The position numbers and the translations under genes were made by a program. Under the pieces are notes generated by a model, which was not told where the DNA came from, ran no database searches, and worked only from the letters and a program-made list of their open reading frames with translations. This document shows, piece by piece, positions 38,272-47,121 of a stretch of 64,000 bases of DNA. The DNA is from JASTVH01 sp042862465 (GTDB lineage Bacteria; Pseudomonadota; Gammaproteobacteria; Pseudomonadales; Oleiphilaceae), in assembly GCA_042862465.1 (NCBI GenBank), contig JASTVH010000010.1, positions 62,001-126,000 of the forward strand. The letters are read 5' to 3'. Numbering within the stretch: the stretch's first letter is position 1; each line of letters begins with the position of its first letter.

Positions 38272-39693
38272 ATGAAAAAGAAACTGCTCGCGCTGACACT
38301 GGGGCTCATGAGCTTCCAGTCCGCCTCAGCCGTTGACCTGCTCACCACCTATCAACAGGCCCTCGCCTATGACTCCGAACTGGCCGCAGCTCGTGCCGCT
38401 TACGAGGCGGAGATGGCCGGTCGCCGGCAGGCACTGTCACCGATGCTGCCGCAACTCAATGCCTTTGGTGAGGGCAGCCATACGGATCGTGATACCGACT
38501 ACAATGCCGACGACAGCTTCAAGTCCACCAGCTACGGCGTACGCCTGACCCAGCCGCTCTTCCGCGCGGACGTCTATTACGACTACCAGGCCAGCGAAAA
38601 GAACGAGCTGCGGGCGAAAGCGGAATACTGGCTGGCCCAACAGTCCCTGATGCTCAACGTCAGCGAATCCTACTTCAACGTGCTGCGGACTGAAGACGCC
38701 CTGACCACCGCCCGAGCCACCGAAGCTGCACTGAAGCGCCAGTGGGAGCAGGCCAAGGAGCGCTATGACGTGGGCCTGATCGCCATCACCGAGGTGCTGG
38801 AAGCCCGCGCGGCCTACGACGACAGCAAAAGCCGTCGCATCACCGCAGCCAACCAGGTTGCCGTCGCCAAGGAAAGCCTGGCACGCCTGACCGGCCAGTA
38901 TCATGACAACCTCGACAAGCTCAAGCGCGACTTCCCGATCGCCGGCCCGGAGCCGAGCAACCTGAAACGCTGGGAAGACACTGCCCTGATGGAAAACCTC
39001 TCTATCCGGGCCGCCCGTTTTCGGGTAGAAGCCAGCGAATCACAGGTCAATTCCGCTGAAGCCGGGCACTACCCCACCCTGGATCTGACGGCGAGCCACA
39101 CCCGCACCAATGTGGAAGGCCAGTCTTCTGCCCTGACACCGGATGAATACGAGAACCAGTCTTCTGCCCTGACACCGGATGAATACGAGAACCAGGATTC
39201 GGTCATCGCCCTTAATCTGACCGTTCCGCTGTATTCCGGTGGCGGCACCCAGGCGGGCGTGCGGCGCGCCAATGCACTGCAGGAGCAGGCCCAGCAACAG
39301 CTGCTGACCGCTCAGCGCAATGTTCGGGTGAACACCCGCAGCCTGTACCGGACCATCGTCAACAACATCGAAACGGTACAGGCTCAAAAGCAGACCATTG
39401 TCTCACGCCGGAGTGCGCTGGAAGCCACCCGCGCGGGCTATCGGGTGGGTACGCGTAATATTGTTGAGGTGCTGGATGCCGAACAGGCCTACTATGTGGC
39501 CCTGCGCGACTATGCCAATGCCCGCTACGACTACGTGATCAACAGCCTGCAGCTGAAACAGGCTGCCGGCACGCTCAAGGCAGAAGATATCATTCAGCTG
39601 GACCATTGGCTGAGCGAGAGCGCACCCGGCATCGAGGCAATGGCTGCTGAGGTTCAGGAACAGGTGGACCCGATCACACCGAAAAAACAATAG
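38272..39693 (+). CDS. tolC: TolC-family outer-membrane efflux protein
   Basis: 473 residues from ATG 38272, with AGGGG five bases upstream. Cleavable signal peptide (about 1-22, ending SASA), then two TolC repeats. It forms a trimeric outer-membrane channel with a periplasmic helical barrel, used by RND and type I export systems. Typical segments: VDLLTTYQQALAYDSELAAARA and GYRVGTRNIVEVLDAEQ. An in-frame 12-residue tandem duplication (QSSALTPDEYEN twice, residues 284-307) lies at the position of the second surface loop of E. coli TolC. Divergent from thiC, convergent with waaA. Confidence 0.94.
   Translation: MKKKLLALTLGLMSFQSASAVDLLTTYQQALAYDSELAAARAAYEAEMAGRRQALSPMLPQLNAFGEGSHTDRDTDYNADDSFKSTSYGVRLTQPLFRADVYYDYQASEKNELRAKAEYWLAQQSLMLNVSESYFNVLRTEDALTTARATEAALKRQWEQAKERYDVGLIAITEVLEARAAYDDSKSRRITAANQVAVAKESLARLTGQYHDNLDKLKRDFPIAGPEPSNLKRWEDTALMENLSIRAARFRVEASESQVNSAEAGHYPTLDLTASHTRTNVEGQSSALTPDEYENQSSALTPDEYENQDSVIALNLTVPLYSGGGTQAGVRRANALQEQAQQQLLTAQRNVRVNTRSLYRTIVNNIETVQAQKQTIVSRRSALEATRAGYRVGTRNIVEVLDAEQAYYVALRDYANARYDYVINSLQLKQAAGTLKAEDIIQLDHWLSESAPGIEAMAAEVQEQVDPITPKKQ
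39121..39192 (+). repeat. Perfect 36-bp tandem duplication inside tolC
   Basis: Bases 39121-39156 and 39157-39192 are identical over all 36 positions and encode QSSALTPDEYEN twice in frame. No other tandem copy flanks them. Complete identity, including third codon positions, points to a recent event, or to an assembly artefact. Confidence 0.95.
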
Positions 39694-39717
39694 GCCGGCG
39701 ACCTCTCGCCATCGGTG

Positions 39718-40980
39718 TCACGGCGAGTCGGGCATGCGGCTCAGGATTCCCTCCACGAGCCGCTGCAACGACCCGCGGTTGGCATCCACGACCGCCTGCG
39801 CATTCCGGCCGATAGCCGTCCGATGCTCCGGATCGTCAAAGAAGGCAAAGAGACGGTTCGCGAGCACCGGCGCCGACCCCACGTAACACAAGCCTTCCCC
39901 TTCCGTCAGTCGTTGACACACATCGGCAAAATTGAAGTTCGACGGCCCCATGATCACGGGCATCCCCCAGGCTGCCGGTTCCAGTGGATTATGCCCCCCG
40001 TGGTCAACCAGGGAACCGCCTATGAAGGCCACATCCGCTACACCGAACAGCATCAGCAACTCGCCCATGGTATCGGCAAGATACACAGAGAGTTTCGCAG
40101 GATCGTCATCCACCGAACGGCGACCTATCGGCACCCCGAGGGTACCTGCCTCTTCCCACACTTCGGCAAAGCGTTCCGGGTGCCGGGGCACCAGAATCAG
40201 CAAAGCGCCCGGGTATTGCCGCAACACCTGACGGTGCGCGGCCAGCAATTCGGCGTCCTCGCCACGATGGGTGCTGGCGGCGATCCAGACCGGACGCTCT
40301 CCGATTCTCTTCCGCAGATCCGCTGCCTGCTGTCGCATGGCATCAGCAATCGTCAGATCAAACTTGATACTGCCGGTGACATCGATTCGGCTGTCCGGAA
40401 TCCCCAACTTCCCGAATCGGTCGGCGTCGGCCTGAGCCTGTGCAGCAACCCAATCGAGGGATTGCAGCATCTCCCTGACCAATGGCAGGACGCGGCTGTA
40501 GCCGCGGGCCGAACGCTCACTCAGTCGGGCATTGACGAGAAAAACCGGAGCGCCACGGCGATGGGTCAGCGTCACCATGTTGGGCCATAGCTCGGTTTCC
40601 ATGATGACCAGTGCCCTGGGGTTGACCCGCCCCAGGAACCGGTTGACCAGATGGGGGGCATCATAGGGCGCGTAAGAATGCTGAACCGCATCTCCGAGCA
40701 AAGCCTGGACCCGCTCAGAGCCCGTCGGTGTCATGGTGGTCACAAGCACCGGCAAATCAGGCCAGCGTTTTTGCAGCGCCCTGACCAGAGGCACCGCCGC
40801 AATGGTCTCACCGACAGACACGGCATGAACCCAAAGCGTGCCCTGCGGCTGGACCGGCACCTGACCAAGCCGTTCGGCCACACGACGGCGATAGGCCGGT
40901 GCCTTGCGGCCACGATACCAGAGGCGCAGCATGACCAGAGGAAGCGCGAGGTAAAAAAGGAACGAATACACTCGACGCAT
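39718..40980 (-). CDS. waaA: 3-deoxy-D-manno-octulosonic acid (Kdo) transferase
   Basis: 420 residues from ATG 40980 (MRRVYSFLFYLALP), which has GGGAG five bases upstream; a TTG four codons earlier overlaps that site and is rejected. GT30 enzyme that adds Kdo to lipid IVA at the inner membrane. Hallmarks: N-terminal membrane anchor, WVHAVSVGETIAA, METELWPN, and the C-terminal GGSLVDHGGHNPLEPAAWG. Divergent from the LPS operon. Confidence 0.96.
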   Translation of the reverse strand: MRRVYSFLFYLALPLVMLRLWYRGRKAPAYRRRVAERLGQVPVQPQGTLWVHAVSVGETIAAVPLVRALQKRWPDLPVLVTTMTPTGSERVQALLGDAVQHSYAPYDAPHLVNRFLGRVNPRALVIMETELWPNMVTLTHRRGAPVFLVNARLSERSARGYSRVLPLVREMLQSLDWVAAQAQADADRFGKLGIPDSRIDVTGSIKFDLTIADAMRQQAADLRKRIGERPVWIAASTHRGEDAELLAAHRQVLRQYPGALLILVPRHPERFAEVWEEAGTLGVPIGRRSVDDDPAKLSVYLADTMGELLMLFGVADVAFIGGSLVDHGGHNPLEPAAWGMPVIMGPSNFNFADVCQRLTEGEGLCYVGSAPVLANRLFAFFDDPEHRTAIGRNAQAVVDANRGSLQRLVEGILSRMPDSP

Positions 40981-41055
40981 GCAGGCTCCCAAAACGGATC
41001 AGAATGAGGCCGGCATTCTAGCGCATTTCGCCGCGCGGGGCTTCCGGGCTCGCGC

Positions 41056-41084
41056 TGGACCCGCTCGCCCAGTGTGTCTAGAAT
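41056..41084 (+). promoter_or_regulatory. Possible promoter of the LPS operon
   Basis: TGGACC (41056-41061), 17-base spacer, TAGAAT (41079-41084), about 115 bases ahead of the first gene of the operon. The -35 matches four of six consensus bases. Confidence 0.4.
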
Positions 41085-41198
41085 CTGCCGCTGAAACTGC
41101 AACGTGAAGCCTTTGCAAGAGGCCTCCAGAGCCGTTTGTCCATTCCTTTTTCCCGGGTGCGCACGTCACGGCGTGGCCGGAGCAGATAGGCGTCTTCT

Positions 41199-42137
41199 AT
41201 GACAGGTCCACAAGAGCGGAACGGCCCGGTTGTCTGGCTGCTGGCCGACCACAAGCCCGGGCACAAAAACCAGCTTCGCGGTCTGGCCGAGCGCCTGGAA
41301 AATCTCGCGGGCGCACGTCTTATCTGGATCGATGTCACTCAGTACCCAGTGCCCCTATTCAAGACGCTGCTGGGCATTCCGCCCCGCATCGAGGCGCCCT
41401 GGCCCAACATCATCGTTGCGGCCGGGAGTGACAGCCACCGCCTCATGGCCGCCTGCCGCAAGCGTTTCGGAGCGCTGATGGTCATGATCATGCGCCCGAG
41501 TTTCCCTTTCCGCTGGATCGACCTGGCGATTATTCCGGCCCATGACAACCCACCCAGCCGCCCCGATGTGCTGGAGACACGCGGCGTCATGAACGCCGTC
41601 AGACCCCAAAGCAAACCGGTGACCAAGCATCGCGGCCTGATCCTGATTGGAGGGACGTCCCGTCATTACGTCTGGGACAATGACGCCATCTTTCGTCAGG
41701 CGCTGACCCTGGCCGAGGAATACCCGGACTGGGCATGGTCCGTCACCTCTTCCCGCCGCACGCCTTCTGAGCTGGTGCAGCGGCTGCAGGACCTCGCCAT
41801 GGACAATGTCGTCTACCACCATCACGATCAGACACCGCCCGCCTGGCTGCCAACAACTCTCAGTGAGTCCCGGGTGGCCTGGGTGTCCCCCGACAGCGTG
41901 TCCATGGTCTACGAGGCACTGACGGCCGGCCTGCCCACCGGACTCTTCGAGCTGCAGGCTCATACCGGAAGTCGTGTCGTCAAAGGTCTGCAGAGCCTGG
42001 CGGAAGAGGGGCTGACGATTTCATGGAGCAACCGCAAGGCCCTGATGCGGGCCGACAACAGCCACAGACCGCACCTGTGGGAGGCCGACAGGGCAGCCCG
42101 CTGGATTCTGGAGCACTATAAGGAACGCTTTGAATGA
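41199..42137 (+). CDS. ELM1-family protein, probable GT-B-type enzyme
   Basis: 312 residues. The opening VVWLLADHKPGHKNQLRGLAERL and the C-terminal VSPDSVSMVYEALTAGLPTG are characteristic of the family named after plant mitochondrial fission factor ELM1. The latter segment resembles the sugar-nucleotide-binding half of GT-B enzymes. Bacterial members are common near LPS genes, and here it opens an LPS operon opposite waaA, so a glycosyltransferase or glycan-modifying role is likely but unproven. Stop overlaps the next start (ATGA). No membrane helix. Confidence 0.8.
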   Translation: MTGPQERNGPVVWLLADHKPGHKNQLRGLAERLENLAGARLIWIDVTQYPVPLFKTLLGIPPRIEAPWPNIIVAAGSDSHRLMAACRKRFGALMVMIMRPSFPFRWIDLAIIPAHDNPPSRPDVLETRGVMNAVRPQSKPVTKHRGLILIGGTSRHYVWDNDAIFRQALTLAEEYPDWAWSVTSSRRTPSELVQRLQDLAMDNVVYHHHDQTPPAWLPTTLSESRVAWVSPDSVSMVYEALTAGLPTGLFELQAHTGSRVVKGLQSLAEEGLTISWSNRKALMRADNSHRPHLWEADRAARWILEHYKERFE

Positions 42138-43234
42138 GAGTATTGCAGGTGCTGCCGGCCCTCAACGGCGGGGGCGTAGAGAGGGGAACGGTGGAGTTTG
42201 CCCGGGAACTGGTCAAACGCGGACACGAATCCCTGGTGCTCTCCAACGGGGGCCTGATGGTCGAGCAACTCGAGGCGAATGGCACCCGCCACATCGCCAT
42301 GCCGGTGCACCGCAAATCACCGGCCTCCTTTGGACAGATTCGGCCAGTGCGCCGCCTTATCCGCGAGCTTAAACCAGATATCATTCACGTGCGCTCCCGC
42401 ATGCCGGCATGGATCGTCTGGCTGGCCTGGCGCAAGCTGCCCGCAGACGAGCGACCCGTGCTGGTCAGCACCTTTCACGGCATGTATTCGGTGAACGCCT
42501 ACAGCGCGGTGATGGCCAAGCCTCGCCACCTGATTGCGATTTCACAGTGCGTGCGCCAGTACATTCTCGACAACTATCAGGTCGAGCCCGCTCGCATCAC
42601 CGTCATACAGCGCGGCGTCGATACCAGTGCTTTTTCGCCAGGCCCGCCGGAACCCCACTGGCAGGCGCAGCTGTACCGGGACTACCCCCACTTCCAGGGC
42701 AAGCAGATTGTGCTCATGCCGGGACGCCTGACACGCTGGAAGGGCCAGGAAGCGTTTCTGGACATGATGGCGCAACTGGTGAAACAGGCACCTGAGGTTC
42801 ATGGCGTGGTCGTGGGAGGAGCGGAACCCAGGAAAGAGAGCTACCTGGCAGAACTGGAAGCCAAGACCCAGAAACTCGGACTCGACAAGCAGGTCACCTT
42901 CACTGGCCACCGTGCGGATATTGCCCAGTTCTATCGCCTGGCTGATGTCGTCTGTCACATGTCCAACAAACCGGAACCCTTCGGACGCACCCTGACCGAA
43001 GCACTCGCCGTGGGCACCCCGGTGGTGGCCTTCGATCGTGGCGGGGCCACCGAATCCCTTTCTGCCTGCTTCCCGGACGGCCTGGTGCCTCCGGACGATC
43101 TGACCGCCTTTGCTCAACGGGTGCAGAGCCTCCTGGGCCAGCGACCAGCCATCGAAATCCGGCCCGAATTCAAGCTGGAACATCAGGTGCAGGCCACCCT
43201 CGACGTCTACCACAGGGCCCTCAGCGAATCCTGA
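42134..43234 (+). CDS. GT4-family glycosyltransferase 1
   Basis: 366 residues, GT-B fold. N-terminal VLQVLPALNGGGVERGTVEFA and the retaining EX7E motif EPFGRTLTE followed by GTPVVAFDRGGATE. Probably adds a sugar to the LPS core at the cytoplasmic face of the inner membrane; donor and acceptor unknown. Overlaps the ELM1 gene by four bases. Confidence 0.9.
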   Translation: MRVLQVLPALNGGGVERGTVEFARELVKRGHESLVLSNGGLMVEQLEANGTRHIAMPVHRKSPASFGQIRPVRRLIRELKPDIIHVRSRMPAWIVWLAWRKLPADERPVLVSTFHGMYSVNAYSAVMAKPRHLIAISQCVRQYILDNYQVEPARITVIQRGVDTSAFSPGPPEPHWQAQLYRDYPHFQGKQIVLMPGRLTRWKGQEAFLDMMAQLVKQAPEVHGVVVGGAEPRKESYLAELEAKTQKLGLDKQVTFTGHRADIAQFYRLADVVCHMSNKPEPFGRTLTEALAVGTPVVAFDRGGATESLSACFPDGLVPPDDLTAFAQRVQSLLGQRPAIEIRPEFKLEHQVQATLDVYHRALSES

Positions 43235-43294
43235 AGAACCCGAGGCCGTCAACTGCTACAATAGCGCTTTTTGGATTCGAGGGACGCGCCCGAC

Positions 43295-44335
43295 ATGCGA
43301 GTACTGCACATCGCCTACCAGCAGCTGCGCCGATATGGCCAAACCCGGGTCAGCTGGGCGCAGAAGCTGACCTATGGTCTGATCAAGAACGACCACTTCG
43401 TTTCCGTTTTCAGTGACCGCGATGTGGCCGCGTTCGAAGCGCCTTTCGGCATTCGCGATCTGGGTAAGGGCAAGGCCAACCAGAAGGTGCTGGAAACTGT
43501 CGATGCGGTAGAGCCCGACCTGGTGATTGCCGGCCATTGCGACATCATCACCAACGAAACGCTCAGCGAGATCAAGCGTCGTCATCCGTCGGTCATCCTG
43601 GCCCATTGCAACAACGATCCGCTGTTCGTCCCCGACAATGTCGAGCGCATCAAGCACCGCGCCTCTGTGGTGGATGCCATTTTCGTCTCCACCGGCCGGC
43701 CGGAACTCACCCTTTTCGAGGGCATCGGCGCCCGGGTCTATCACATGCCCAATCCGGTCGACCCGGCAATTGAAAATCTCAACAATGCCGAGAAGACCGA
43801 CCTCGATATCGACCTGCTGTTCTGCAGCAACAGCACCAACTTCACCAAGCGCCTGGAAATGGTCAAGTGGCTCAAGGATCAACTGGGCGATGAGCTCAAC
43901 TTCAAGACCTACGGCAGCTTCGGCGAGCCGCCGGTCTGGGGCCGGGACTATGACCGCGCCCTGGCCCGCACCCGCATGGGCCTCAACCTCAATCGTCAGG
44001 AAGGCCACTACTGGTACTCCTCGGCCCGCATGGCCCAGCTGGCGGGCAACGGTATCCTGCAGTTCACCCACAGCGGCCCCCGTTTTGACGAACTGATGCC
44101 CCCGGAAAGCATTGTCTACTTCGATGACCAGGATGACCTGCTGGGCAAGATCCGCGAGTTTCATCACGATGACGCCAAACGCCGGCTGTGGGCGGCCCGC
44201 GCCCGGGATTTTTTCCATCGTGAGATCAATTCCAAGCTTTACGCCCAGTACATCGTCGAGGCCTCGCTGCAGCAGCCCTTCAGTCACGACTACGTGTGGG
44301 CGCGCGACATCAACCTGGACGGCAGCCGTAAATGA
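43295..44335 (+). CDS. CgeB-like glycosyltransferase 1
   Basis: 346 residues from ATG 43295 (MRVLHIAYQQLRRYGQTRVS) with GAGGGA ten bases upstream; a TTG at 43271 is in frame but less likely. Resembles the CgeB/Glyco_trans_1_2 group: N-terminal half with DLVIAGHCDIIT and C-terminal SARMAQLAGNGILQFTHSGP and YFDDQDDLLGKI. Related to the last gene of the operon (50821-51834). Acceptor unknown. Stop overlaps the next start by four bases. Confidence 0.78.
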   Translation: MRVLHIAYQQLRRYGQTRVSWAQKLTYGLIKNDHFVSVFSDRDVAAFEAPFGIRDLGKGKANQKVLETVDAVEPDLVIAGHCDIITNETLSEIKRRHPSVILAHCNNDPLFVPDNVERIKHRASVVDAIFVSTGRPELTLFEGIGARVYHMPNPVDPAIENLNNAEKTDLDIDLLFCSNSTNFTKRLEMVKWLKDQLGDELNFKTYGSFGEPPVWGRDYDRALARTRMGLNLNRQEGHYWYSSARMAQLAGNGILQFTHSGPRFDELMPPESIVYFDDQDDLLGKIREFHHDDAKRRLWAARARDFFHREINSKLYAQYIVEASLQQPFSHDYVWARDINLDGSRK

Positions 44336-45054
44336 CCCTGCAACTGGCCCAATTGGAACCTTTTGCCCGCGGCGGCAACCGGTTGTGCTTCGTGCATCCG
44401 GACGACGCCGGACGCTGCGTCAAGGTTCGACGGCCCGATTTCACCCTGGAGGACCGTCGACGCAAGAAGGGCTTCCCCAAGAACCTCAAGCCGTTGTCCA
44501 GTTTTGACGACAACCTCGAGGAGTCCCGGGTCATGACGGGCCTGGAAAAGCGTTATGGCGAACGGATCTTCCGGCACGTCAGTCGCTGCTACGGTTTTGT
44601 CGACACCGACTTCGGCAAGGGCCTGGTTTCTGAGCTGATACGGGACGGTAATGGCGCCATCTCCCAGACCCTGAAAAAATACCTGTGGGATCATGGTCTG
44701 ACCGAAGAATGCCAGGCTGCCGTCCAGGCGCTGGGCGACTTCTGGCAAAGCCAAGCGGTGCCCTCGAGGGATTTACTGCTCCACAACATCGTGGTTCAGC
44801 GAAACAACGACGGAACCATCGAGCGGTTGGTGGTCATCGACGGCCTCGGCAGCTCCGGGCTGATCCCGGCCGGTTGGCTGCCGCACAGCCTGCAGCAGCG
44901 CAAGTCGGCCCGCAAGGTGGCCAACCTCCATGAGCGCATCGACATCCTGCTGGGTCAGCGGGGCCAGGATACCTTTCCCGGCTTTCATGGCTTGCTGCTG
45001 CATGACGACCACCCTGATCACCACAATGAGAAAGGAGGCCCTGTATCTCCATGA
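44332..45054 (+). CDS. YrbL-type kinase-fold protein
   Basis: 240 residues. Opens LEPFARGGNRLCFVHPDDAGRCVKVRRPDF, a YrbL-like start with the candidate ATP-site lysine (CVKVRR); later LLLHNIVVQ and VIDGLGSSGL fit the catalytic and metal loops (HN and D-G). Family members (YrbL-PhoP_reg) resemble InaA/WaaP kinases. In an LPS operon, phosphorylation of a core sugar is a plausible role, but not shown. Overlaps both neighbours by four bases. Confidence 0.75.
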   Translation: MTLQLAQLEPFARGGNRLCFVHPDDAGRCVKVRRPDFTLEDRRRKKGFPKNLKPLSSFDDNLEESRVMTGLEKRYGERIFRHVSRCYGFVDTDFGKGLVSELIRDGNGAISQTLKKYLWDHGLTEECQAAVQALGDFWQSQAVPSRDLLLHNIVVQRNNDGTIERLVVIDGLGSSGLIPAGWLPHSLQQRKSARKVANLHERIDILLGQRGQDTFPGFHGLLLHDDHPDHHNEKGGPVSP

Positions 45055-46127
45055 GCCGCACTCCTAGCATGCCGCGGGTCGCCCAGGTTCTGGCCGGTGC
45101 CAACCAGGGTGGCGCGGAGAATTTCTTTGTGCGTCTGGTCAATGGTCTCCAGGCCTCCGGCGAAGTCGACCAGAAGGCCTTCATTCGTGGCCACGAGCAT
45201 CGGATGGACGCCCTGCGCCAGGGCGGTGTGCCCGTGGAAGGGTTTCGTTTCGGTGGCCCATTCAACCAGATGGACCGCCTGCGTTACCGCAGTGCCCTGC
45301 GCGAGTTTCATCCCGACATCGTAATGACCTGGATGAACCGGGCCACCCTGCTCACTCCACCCGGCGATTACACCCTGATCAGCCGCCTCGGGCACTACTA
45401 CAACCTCAAGTATTACCGTCACGCGGATTATTGGATCGGCATCTCACACGGCATCTGCGATCATCTGGTCAAGGGTGGCATGCCGGCGGAAAAGGTTTTC
45501 TATATTCCCAACTTTGCCGATGAGACACCGGTGGAAGCCCTTCCGCGCGATAGCTTCAATACACCGTCCGATCGTCCACTGATCCTGGCCGCCGGACGGT
45601 TGCACGTGAACAAGGGCTTCGACATTCTGCTGCAGGCCCTGAAGGACGTCCCGGATGCCATTCTCTGGCTGGCCGGCGCGGGTCCAGAGGAGCGCGCCCT
45701 GAAACAGCAATGCAGCGAGCTGGGACTGGACGAGCGGGTCCGCTTTCTGGGCTGGCGCAATGATGTCACCCGCCTGATGAAAACGGCCGACCTGTTTGTG
45801 TGCCCCTCACGCCACGAAGGGCTGGGGTCCATCGTGATGGAGTCCTGGGCACATCAATGCCCCATCATCGCCACCGATTCCCAGGGCCCGGGCGAACTCA
45901 TCGATTCCGGCCAGACCGGCATTGTCACGCCGGTGGATGAAGTGGCACCGCTGGCTGACGCGATCCGGCAACTGCTCGACGATCCCTCCTTGCGTGAGCA
46001 ACTGACCGAGAACGCCGAAAAGCATTACTGGACCCATTTCAGCCGGGAAGTGGTGGTCGATCAATACCTCAAGTTATTTGCTACTATTCGAACGCCCAAA
46101 CCAGACGCAACCATCAGCAGCCGCTAG
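45051..46127 (+). CDS. GT4-family glycosyltransferase 2
   Basis: 358 residues. VAQVLAGANQGGAENFFVRLV at the N-terminus, KGFDILLQAL and the EX7E motif EGLGSIVME with QCPIIATDSQGPGE in the C-terminal half. Retaining GT-B enzyme. AAGGAGG lies about 12 bases before the ATG; start overlaps the YrbL-type gene. Confidence 0.9.
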   Translation: MSRTPSMPRVAQVLAGANQGGAENFFVRLVNGLQASGEVDQKAFIRGHEHRMDALRQGGVPVEGFRFGGPFNQMDRLRYRSALREFHPDIVMTWMNRATLLTPPGDYTLISRLGHYYNLKYYRHADYWIGISHGICDHLVKGGMPAEKVFYIPNFADETPVEALPRDSFNTPSDRPLILAAGRLHVNKGFDILLQALKDVPDAILWLAGAGPEERALKQQCSELGLDERVRFLGWRNDVTRLMKTADLFVCPSRHEGLGSIVMESWAHQCPIIATDSQGPGELIDSGQTGIVTPVDEVAPLADAIRQLLDDPSLREQLTENAEKHYWTHFSREVVVDQYLKLFATIRTPKPDATISSR

Positions 46128-46172
46128 GTTGTCGTTCGAAGGCAGCCATCCAGGCCGGAGCACGATTGACAG

Positions 46173-47075
46173 ATGTTTAAAGCAAAGCGCAAACAGAAGC
46201 GGGTCATGGCCCAGAATGCCGTCATCGCGCGGGACAAACAGCTGATTCTGGCCAATCAATACCTGCAAAGCGCACTCAACTCTCAGCGCCCGGGCGTTGG
46301 TAATGATAAGCCACATGAAATCATCGTCTCGCTCACTACCTTCGACAAACGCATTGCCAATGTGTACCTGACGATTGAAAGCATCTTCCAGCAGGCGCTG
46401 CGACCGGACCGGGTGATCCTGTGGATCTCCGAGGAGGATTTTGGCGAGAATGACATCCCCGAAATCCTGCGACTCCAGCAACAGCGGGGCCTGGAGATCG
46501 GTTTCATGCCCAAGGACATCGGCCCTTACGGCAAGTTCTACTACACCCTGGAACGACACCCGGAGAGTCTGATCGTTACCGTGGATGACGACCATATCTA
46601 TCCGCACGACATGGTGGATATGCTCTACCGGACCTGGCTCGAGGATCCGCATACGATCCCGTGTCACCGGGCCCACAAGATTAGTTTCGACAGCCAGGGC
46701 CAATTGCTGCCCTACAAGGAATGGCAAAAATCCACCACGGATACCAAGCCGTCCCTGCTAACTTTTCCGACTGGTATTGGCGGCGTCCTTTATTTCCCGG
46801 GCTGCTTTGACGAGGCGATTCTTGATAAGGAACTCTTCCTGTCCCTCTGCCCCCATGCTGACGATGTCTGGCTCAAGGCCATGAGCCTGAAAAAAGGCAC
46901 GCCCTGCAAGCGGGTCAGGGAATACCGCAATTTCGGCACGCGCTTCCTGACGGTCCATGATTCCCAGGTCGCGGCCCTAAAGAAAGGCAACAAACGCGGT
47001 GCATCCAACAATGACACCAAGTTGAAAGCCGTTTGGGACCACTTCAATCTGTGGGACAAGATGCCGAAAGGCTAG
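46173..47075 (+). CDS. Probable GT-A-type glycosyltransferase
   Basis: 300 residues. A GT-A-like layout: EIIVSLTTFDKRIANVYLTI, a beta-strand ending in the acidic VTVDDDHIYPHDM (DxD-type metal site, about residues 130-140), then GGVLYFPGCF and HADDVWLKAM (possible catalytic Asp). I do not recognise a close named family. Basic N-terminal tail, no membrane helix. Lies between two GT genes in the same direction. Confidence 0.65.
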   Translation: MFKAKRKQKRVMAQNAVIARDKQLILANQYLQSALNSQRPGVGNDKPHEIIVSLTTFDKRIANVYLTIESIFQQALRPDRVILWISEEDFGENDIPEILRLQQQRGLEIGFMPKDIGPYGKFYYTLERHPESLIVTVDDDHIYPHDMVDMLYRTWLEDPHTIPCHRAHKISFDSQGQLLPYKEWQKSTTDTKPSLLTFPTGIGGVLYFPGCFDEAILDKELFLSLCPHADDVWLKAMSLKKGTPCKRVREYRNFGTRFLTVHDSQVAALKKGNKRGASNNDTKLKAVWDHFNLWDKMPKG

Positions 47076-47121
47076 CTCCGATTCCACTACATCAAAGGCC
47101 AAGGTTTACGGGACAAATGGC

